In this document: positions 58,741 through 64,000 of the stretch, piece by piece
Layout of the letters: each line of letters starts with the position of its first letter
Position numbering within the stretch: the first letter of the stretch is position 1
Origin: Spinacia oleracea
Taxonomy: Eukaryota; Streptophyta; Magnoliopsida; Caryophyllales; Amaranthaceae
Direction of reading: 5' to 3'
Assembly (NCBI RefSeq): GCF_020520425.1
Contig: NC_079490.1
Location: 58,382,517 to 58,446,516 of the forward strand
DNA length: 64,000 nt
The notes under the pieces: generated by a model
Seen by the model: the letters and a program-made list of their open reading frames with translations, nothing else
The model's database searches: none
Told to the model about the DNA's origin: nothing
Made by a program: the position numbers and the translations under genes

Positions 58741-59400
58741 TATCTTCATCTTAAAGAATCAAATCTATGATTTGGTTGATTTGCATAAAGGGTTTACTCC
58801 CATTAGTTGCAAACATGTTTTCTAAACGTAGAACGTTGATTTGCATAAAGGGTTCACTCCCATTGGTTGCAAACATGTTTTCAAAACATACAAAGATGAT
58901 ATTGTATACACATACAAAAGAGAAGCTAGATTGGTGGTTAAAGATTGTAAACAACTTCACGGCGTTGATAATGTTGAAATCTTTTTCACCAATTCGGAAT
59001 GCTTGAACTATTTTGGATAAATCTAGCAATCATTGCATATGGCAATATGGCAATTGGAAAACGAAACACCTTACTCAATTGGACTTGTAGAAAGGAATTG
59101 TGTACATCACACAATGTAAAAGTTTTTGGTGCTAGATAAAAGAGCAAGCTTAAGAAATCTATTCGTAGATTAAAGCATGCAAGTGGGAATTGGACCATAT
59201 TTGTCTAAAAGGCTATTGAGCAATCATAGCTTTATGAAAATATGGATCATCTTATAGATGAGGAGTTTAGTGGGAGCTAAGTCAAGTTTATTGGTTCTAT
59301 ATATGAGATACATATCTCTCTATTGAAAATGACATTCAAATTCTAAATGGTTAGATTTGAAAGTATTTGTCAATATTAGAACCATGGCGAAACTTAGAAC
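58741..59400 (+). pseudogene. Remnant of Ty1/copia reverse transcriptase
   Basis: DLVDLHKGFTPISCKHVF (copia: LVDLP-G--PIGCKWVFK) occurs at about 58770-58823 and again 60 bp later. LAIIAYGNMAI-like sequence lies near 59028, and SLLVLYMRYISL near 59287, where copia has LLVLYVDD; the catalytic Asp pair is lost. Stops and frameshifts are throughout. The order along the plus strand fits the LTR orientation. Confidence 0.65.
58776..58895 (+). repeat. 60-bp in-register tandem duplication in the copia RT remnant
   Basis: TTGATTTGCATAAAGGGTT(T/C)ACTCCCATT(A/G)G... repeats with a 60-bp offset at 58776 and 58836. The length is divisible by three, so it would have kept frame if the RT had been open. Confidence 0.75.
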
Positions 59401-61320
59401 ATACTGGGTTAAAGATCTATTGGATAGGATCTAAAGAGTTGTTTGGATTCTGTAAAAGTAATTACTAAATCAAACACAATGGAGAGACTTAAAAGAGACT
59501 CTCAACCCATATGAGTAATTCTAAGTTATGAATGCTTTAACTAAGTATAAAGCTAGGCTGTTATCACTAGAGTTAAGCATGAAGGACCTTGAAGAGGTGC
59601 CTTCACCTTATATCACATGGCAATGCCAATATTTTAGCAAGATTCAGTATCTCTTGAAACAGAATAAAGCTAAAAGTCACATGGATGGATTTTAAAATGC
59701 GAATGGTTTTTGCATTACAATCAATCATGTATGATGTGATATATTGATCGCCAAGATAACTTGTGAATATTGGATCGTGACGAGTTTATACCAATCTATA
59801 TTGATCTGGATCAAAGATCATTGGAACAGTATCAAGAACATCCAATACATTTGGAGAAGTAGGATGAGCACTTGATAAGAGGAAGTGAAGATAACTAAAG
59901 TTTTGATGCTACATGCATTTGCCTAAGCAAAAGTTGAATCTTGTTGTTAGGCAAACCACAAACAAACATGGGCAATTAGGCGTCGTGATTAAAAGGTGGT
60001 TACATAGGTTCTAAACCATATGTGATGCATGGGAAACTGAATCAATGATTAGTTTCCAAGTTCTCAGTTGAAAGATGTATCTCCCACATCTATGTGAACT
60101 GGTTGGAGCATTCCAAAAGGAAGCATCATTTGAAATTCTTCATTATTGAAATGAATTCATTGTTGCCTAAGAAGCAATGAAAGGGAATTGTTTTTAGTGG
60201 GAGTTCTTCAATGAACTCAGGTTGATCACAAGTCTGCTACCTGGATGATTTTCTATTTTAGATATGATTATCATTCTAAACAGCAACGAAAGACTAGATC
60301 ATTCTAGAAACATATTCAAAGATCTTTTTATCTTACATCGAAAGGCTTTCGATAGAAAAGATGCTAAGGATAGCAAAGTATGATAAACTAAACCTCTGCA
60401 TTGAATGATACACGACATTTTATATGCAGATATGGAATCAAGTTTTAATTCTATGAATGTTTTAAGTATTGGGTGAAAGGCCTATATCTGTAAAACATTA
60501 AATGCTTGATTTTGGGTTAGAGGCCCACAAATTGGTAAGCATTTGGTTTAAACATTTATCATTTATGAAATTATATTTCATAGTTCATTTAATCTTGGTT
60601 TAGTATTAAATGATAAGTCCATGTGATTCAAATCATTCAAATGGGATGTCAAGATGGATTCTTTGACAAAGATACACCCATAAGTGAACTTGAATATTGA
60701 AGTCACAAAGGATCCCTAATCCAGGTCATTGAAAGGTGGACGACCAATGACTAATGAAGATTAGATTGCAAGTAGATTACTTAGTTCTGTTTCTTGAACT
60801 AGAATGACTGGATGTCAGAATCTTTTGCATAGATACTTATTGGATCTTGCATCGGATTGACCATGAGAACACTTTAAGAGATTAAAGTCATGTCATAGGT
60901 AGTTCTCATTAATGGTGATTAGAACCATTCCTCAGAACATGAGCGATTATGTCTGCTCGTTTGAGAATTAGTTCGCTTTGATACTAGCTAAACGTCGCAC
61001 CGTAAAAGGAGGCTATAAAAGCAGTTATTGGGCGTACTATGAATCAAAGTGAGTGTTCGTAGATTGCAAGAATGGATTGTCCTCCTATCTTTGATAGGAT
61101 ATGGTGTTGTTGTGTAACAAGACCTCTCGGAGAGTTAGACACTGTAAAATGCATGGCCGTGCTCAGAATGGTTAGGCTTAACCTTCTGCAAAAGTTTGAC
61201 AGTTGAACTCTGTAATCCGAGAAACACTTCTGGACCTAATAAGGATGGCTTGGATCTTACCTTATGTTCAGTAAGTAACACTAAGTGACAAAGGAATGTG
61301 GATGCACACTTGTCTGAATG
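59401..61320 (+). other. Copia 3' internal region, decayed
   Basis: No open domain. Short phrases such as GTGGGAGTTCTTCAATG suggest former RNase H territory, but the match is too weak to name. It ends at the polypurine tract. Confidence 0.4.
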
Positions 61321-61333
61321 ACAAGTGGGAGAT
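61321..61333 (+). other. Polypurine tract of the copia element
   Basis: ACAAGTGGGAGAT directly before the TGAAGG start of the 3' LTR. Confidence 0.75.
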
Positions 61334-62260
61334 TGAAGGAAATATGTCCTTCACCCAAGGTGCATTAAGTCTAATACCAAGGTTCAGATTAATTGCAAAC
61401 AATTAATTCAGTGAGATCAAGTGATCGGAACAGCTAGCTGGAGCAATGCTTCCGATTAGTGAGTTCTAATGGATATTGAACTCACAACTTACTCTTGAGT
61501 GAACCTACAAGGTCACACCAATGACACGTAACAGATCACCGGATTAAATGAATCGGAAATTCATTTAATAGCTTTTCGGGAATTAGTTGGAAACGTATTA
61601 TACGATACGACCTTTGTCGGAATCGTATATCATATCGCGAATATTCGTAAGCTGGGCGACACGAATAAATCGTATCGTACGACGGTGATTCGTCGTATAC
61701 GAAACGATAAATAATATATCGAAAATATATTAAATCGCGAATACGAAGGGCATCGGAGAGCAAAGGCGAGCAAGGGCTAGCCCATTGGGCGCGAGCACGC
61801 AACAGCACGCAACAGCGCATCGCAACAACGAGCGAGCAAGCCCACGACCCAGCTGCTCGGCGCGCGTGCTGTGGGCTTCGGCCTGCAGTGTGTCGCTGGG
61901 CGCGGGCGTGCGGTCCGTGTGTGCTTGCGTGATGTGGCCGGTCAAGGCCTTTGGTTCTTGGCCGATTACATCTTTAATACAATAGCATATTGTATTTCCA
62001 ACACACACAATTCATATTACTCAAAACCCTAGAGACACAGAGAACCCTAATTCTCTCTGTGCCTCCAAAGTGAGTTCTTCCCAAAAGCAAAGTATCTTGA
62101 TCAATTGTCTAAGCTACGATTATCAAGATGGATCTGATCGTGTCGGTGAACCAAGTAGAGGAACGACAAGTGGAGTTCTTTGTTCGTGTTCGTTGACAGA
62201 TTATTGTGGAAAACACGCTTCGAATGTAAGTTTGCTTAATATGTGCTTTATACATGTTTC
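61334..62260 (+). repeat. 3' LTR of the copia element, truncated
   Basis: Closely matches 42346 to about 43334 of the 5' LTR, apart from a ~61-bp internal deletion and a few substitutions. It then stops at TTTATACATGTTTC and the LINE begins. The final ~53 bp of the LTR, ending CCCCTGCA, are missing. Confidence 0.85.
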
Positions 62261-64000
62261 TTGAGTCACGAGCTCCTCCACATGATTAATTCGCGGAAAG
62301 GGATGGACATGGCCGTAGTAAAAATTGATATGTCAAAAGTTTATGATCGGGTGGATTGGACTTTTCTTCTCAAAGTAATGCAAGCGTATGGTTTCTCCAA
62401 AAAGTGGGTCCACCTAGTGTCTCAATGCATTAGTACGGTTACATTTAGGACTTTGATTAATGGAAAGGCATCAACTCCTTTTAAACCAAAATGTGGGTTA
62501 CGTCAAGGTGATCCGCTTTCTCCATACCTATTCCTATTTTGCATGGATATTCTTTCTAGAATGTTAACACTAGCTGAGGACATTAAATTGTTTAAGGGAT
62601 TAAAAGTTACAAGAAGATCACCCTCCATTTCACATCTGTTTTTTGCGGATGACACCATATTTTTCTTCAAAGCTGATCAAGGAGCGTGTTCGTGCATAAT
62701 GGAAAACTTGGTTAGATCCGGGAAGATATCAGGACAGCAGCTGAACTTGCACAAATCTTTTGTAAAGTTTTCACCGTCTATGAGTGAGGATAAAAAAGTG
62801 AATCTCAAGGCTATCCTCTCAATGCCACAAGTGTTACAAATTGGTAATCACCTAGGGTTTCCAATTGATATCCAAGGAAAGAAGGCTCGCAACTTCCAAT
62901 TCTTGGTCGATAAGCTGGCCGGTAAAATTGTAAGCTGGTCAACATTGCACCTTTCCCAACCGACAAAATTGATCTTAATCCAGTCGATCCTCCTAGCAAT
63001 TTGTTATCATGTGATGAAGTGTCTTAAGCTTCCTCTCTCTATAGCAAATAAAATAGACTCCCTCATAAGTAGATTTTGGTGGGCAGGGGGAGAGGGTAAA
63101 GGCATTCATTGGGTTCGAAGTGGACTGGTAAATAAACAAAAGTCTTTAGGAGGTGTGGGGATTCGATCAGCTGAATTACTCAATGATAGCCTCCTTTTCA
63201 AACAAGCTATGAGACTTCATGATGATCATAACTTCCTTTCCTCTAAAGTCTTATTCTCTCCCCAAGGATGTTGCATATGTAGGAAGGGTCCAGATATACG
63301 GCTAAGGGGTCTGGTTTCGATGGGTAGAAGGAGCATTTACAAGACTTCTACTCTTTTCAAAAATGGGTTGGCATGGAAAATTGGTGATGGGAGACAAGTA
63401 TTGGCAACGAGTATGGCCTGGGTGGAGGGAAGGGTCCCCTTGGTGCGATCGAACCAACGTTTAGCTCAAGCAAGAAAATGGAAAGTGGAAGATCTAATAG
63501 ATAACACAAGTAACACTTGGAAAAGCTCAGTGGTTCGACAACGTTTTGAATGGAAAGATGCAAGAGATATCTTAATGATGGACCTACGTCCAAACCTCCA
63601 GCCTCGGATTTTGTTTACTGGAAACACCACCCGAAAGGGAAATTCACAGTAAGGTCAGGATATGCTGTTCTGCTTGAAAATAAGACCATGATGGAAGATA
63701 AAATGGAGGTGGGAGTCTTGGAAATTCTGCGGATTGTTTGGAGACTTGACATTCTTCCCAAATAGAAGGTGTTTTTGTGGAGGATAATGCATGATGCACT
63801 AGCTGTTAAGTGCAATTTGAGGAGGCGAGGGATTGATGTGGATAGTCAATGTAGTTATTGTGGGTATGAGGAAGAAAACTCACAACATATTTTCCGGACT
63901 TGTAGTGTCGCTAGGTTGGTTTGGACAATCTATCAACCACAAGTTCAAATTGATGATAATGATCCCATGAGCGCTGTTGCATGGGTTCAGAAACATATCC
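62261..64000 (+). mobile_element. L1-type LINE, 3' part (continues past window end)
   Basis: Resumes the RT reading interrupted at 42345, and runs through the RT core, connection region and zf-RVT domain to the window edge. The 3' UTR and poly(A) tail are not in the window. Confidence 0.9.
62261..64000 (+). pseudogene. L1 LINE ORF2, 3' part: reverse transcriptase core and zf-RVT domain
   Basis: From the junction: SHELLHMINSRKG, AVVKIDMSKVYDRVDW, CGLRQGDPLSPYLF and HLFFADDTIFF, the RT palm motifs with the FADD catalytic site intact. Then GFPIDIQGKK, RFWWAGGEGKGIHWV and GGVGIRSAELLN. A frame change lies near 63560-63600, with the next segment open in another frame (SDFVYWKHHPKGKFTVRSGY). TAG at 63763-63765 replaces the usual Trp in ILPKWKVFLWR. 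The zf-RVT region (CSYCGYEEENSQHIFRTC) continues to the window end. Two defects besides the copia insertion make it non-functional. Confidence 0.9.

Larger units (their letters stand above)
42346..62260 (+). mobile_element. Degenerate Ty1/copia LTR retrotransposon nested in the LINE
   Basis: LTRs (42346-43386 and 61334-62260) begin TGAAGG. The PBS TGGTATCAGAGCC lies one base after the 5' LTR and the polypurine tract ACAAGTGGGAGAT lies directly before the 3' LTR. Internal coding DNA is badly decayed, but copia RT remnants occur in the plus direction at 58.7-59.4 kb. A second LTR element (45870-56652) is inserted in it. Without that insert the element is about 9.1 kb. The LINE reading frame on the two sides is the same RT. 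Confidence 0.85.

Overview
The window is nuclear DNA from a flowering plant. It carries two intron-containing host genes, both on the minus strand, between 1.87 and 26.7 kb. The rest is almost entirely transposable elements. The best clue to lineage is the chloroplast NADP-malate dehydrogenase: spliced by eye it gives 435 codons, the length I remember for the spinach enzyme, so a spinach relative (Amaranthaceae) is likely. This is inference, because no database search was possible.

Layout. 1-0.5 kb: GC-rich minisatellites. 565-1205: a Tourist-like MITE with TTA target duplications. 1870-5115 (minus): NADP-MDH in 14 exons with canonical splice sites and both thioredoxin-regulated cysteine pairs. 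6284-26729 (minus): one 13-exon gene for a six-blade kelch protein with a C-terminal coiled coil (Arabidopsis At5g04420 type). Its 20.4 kb length comes mainly from a 10.8-kb and a 6.3-kb intron. The large one holds a gag-only LTR retrotransposon (9410-13282) broken by a solo LTR, a 517-bp tandem duplication and a long-TIR MITE. The other holds an RTE-type LINE and a gypsy integrase remnant. 27.4-31.6 kb: a possible MULE, a 234-bp MITE with a clear 9-bp target duplication, and LTR-like debris.

31642-36528 is a textbook non-autonomous Helitron (A|TC...hairpin...CTAG|T). It carries captured pieces of host genes: a CHY/RING E3-ligase exon, a BREVIS RADIX (BRX) exon and at least one unidentified exon-like piece. 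37074-37439 is a second Tourist MITE.

From about 38 kb to the window end is a three-level nest. An L1-type LINE (ORF1 38158-40662; ORF2 from 40659) is split inside its reverse transcriptase by a degenerate Ty1/copia element (42346-62260). That element is split by a 10.8-kb LTR element (45870-56652) with Ogre/Tat-like features, no gag-pol, and a GTTTT target duplication. The LINE resumes at 62261. The innermost element carries an antisense fragment of a YTH-domain (ECT-type) m6A-reader gene, tandem hairpin-rich repeats before its 3' LTR, and a CTGGGCGCC inverted-repeat module found in both LTRs and three times inside.

How the parts relate: MDH and the kelch gene look functional, with one caveat. 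The last kelch exon has a one-base frameshift that removes the family's conserved tail. All transposon coding regions are broken by frameshifts, stops or insertions. The most interesting features are the two gene-capturing elements and the repeated LTR/internal inverted-repeat module.
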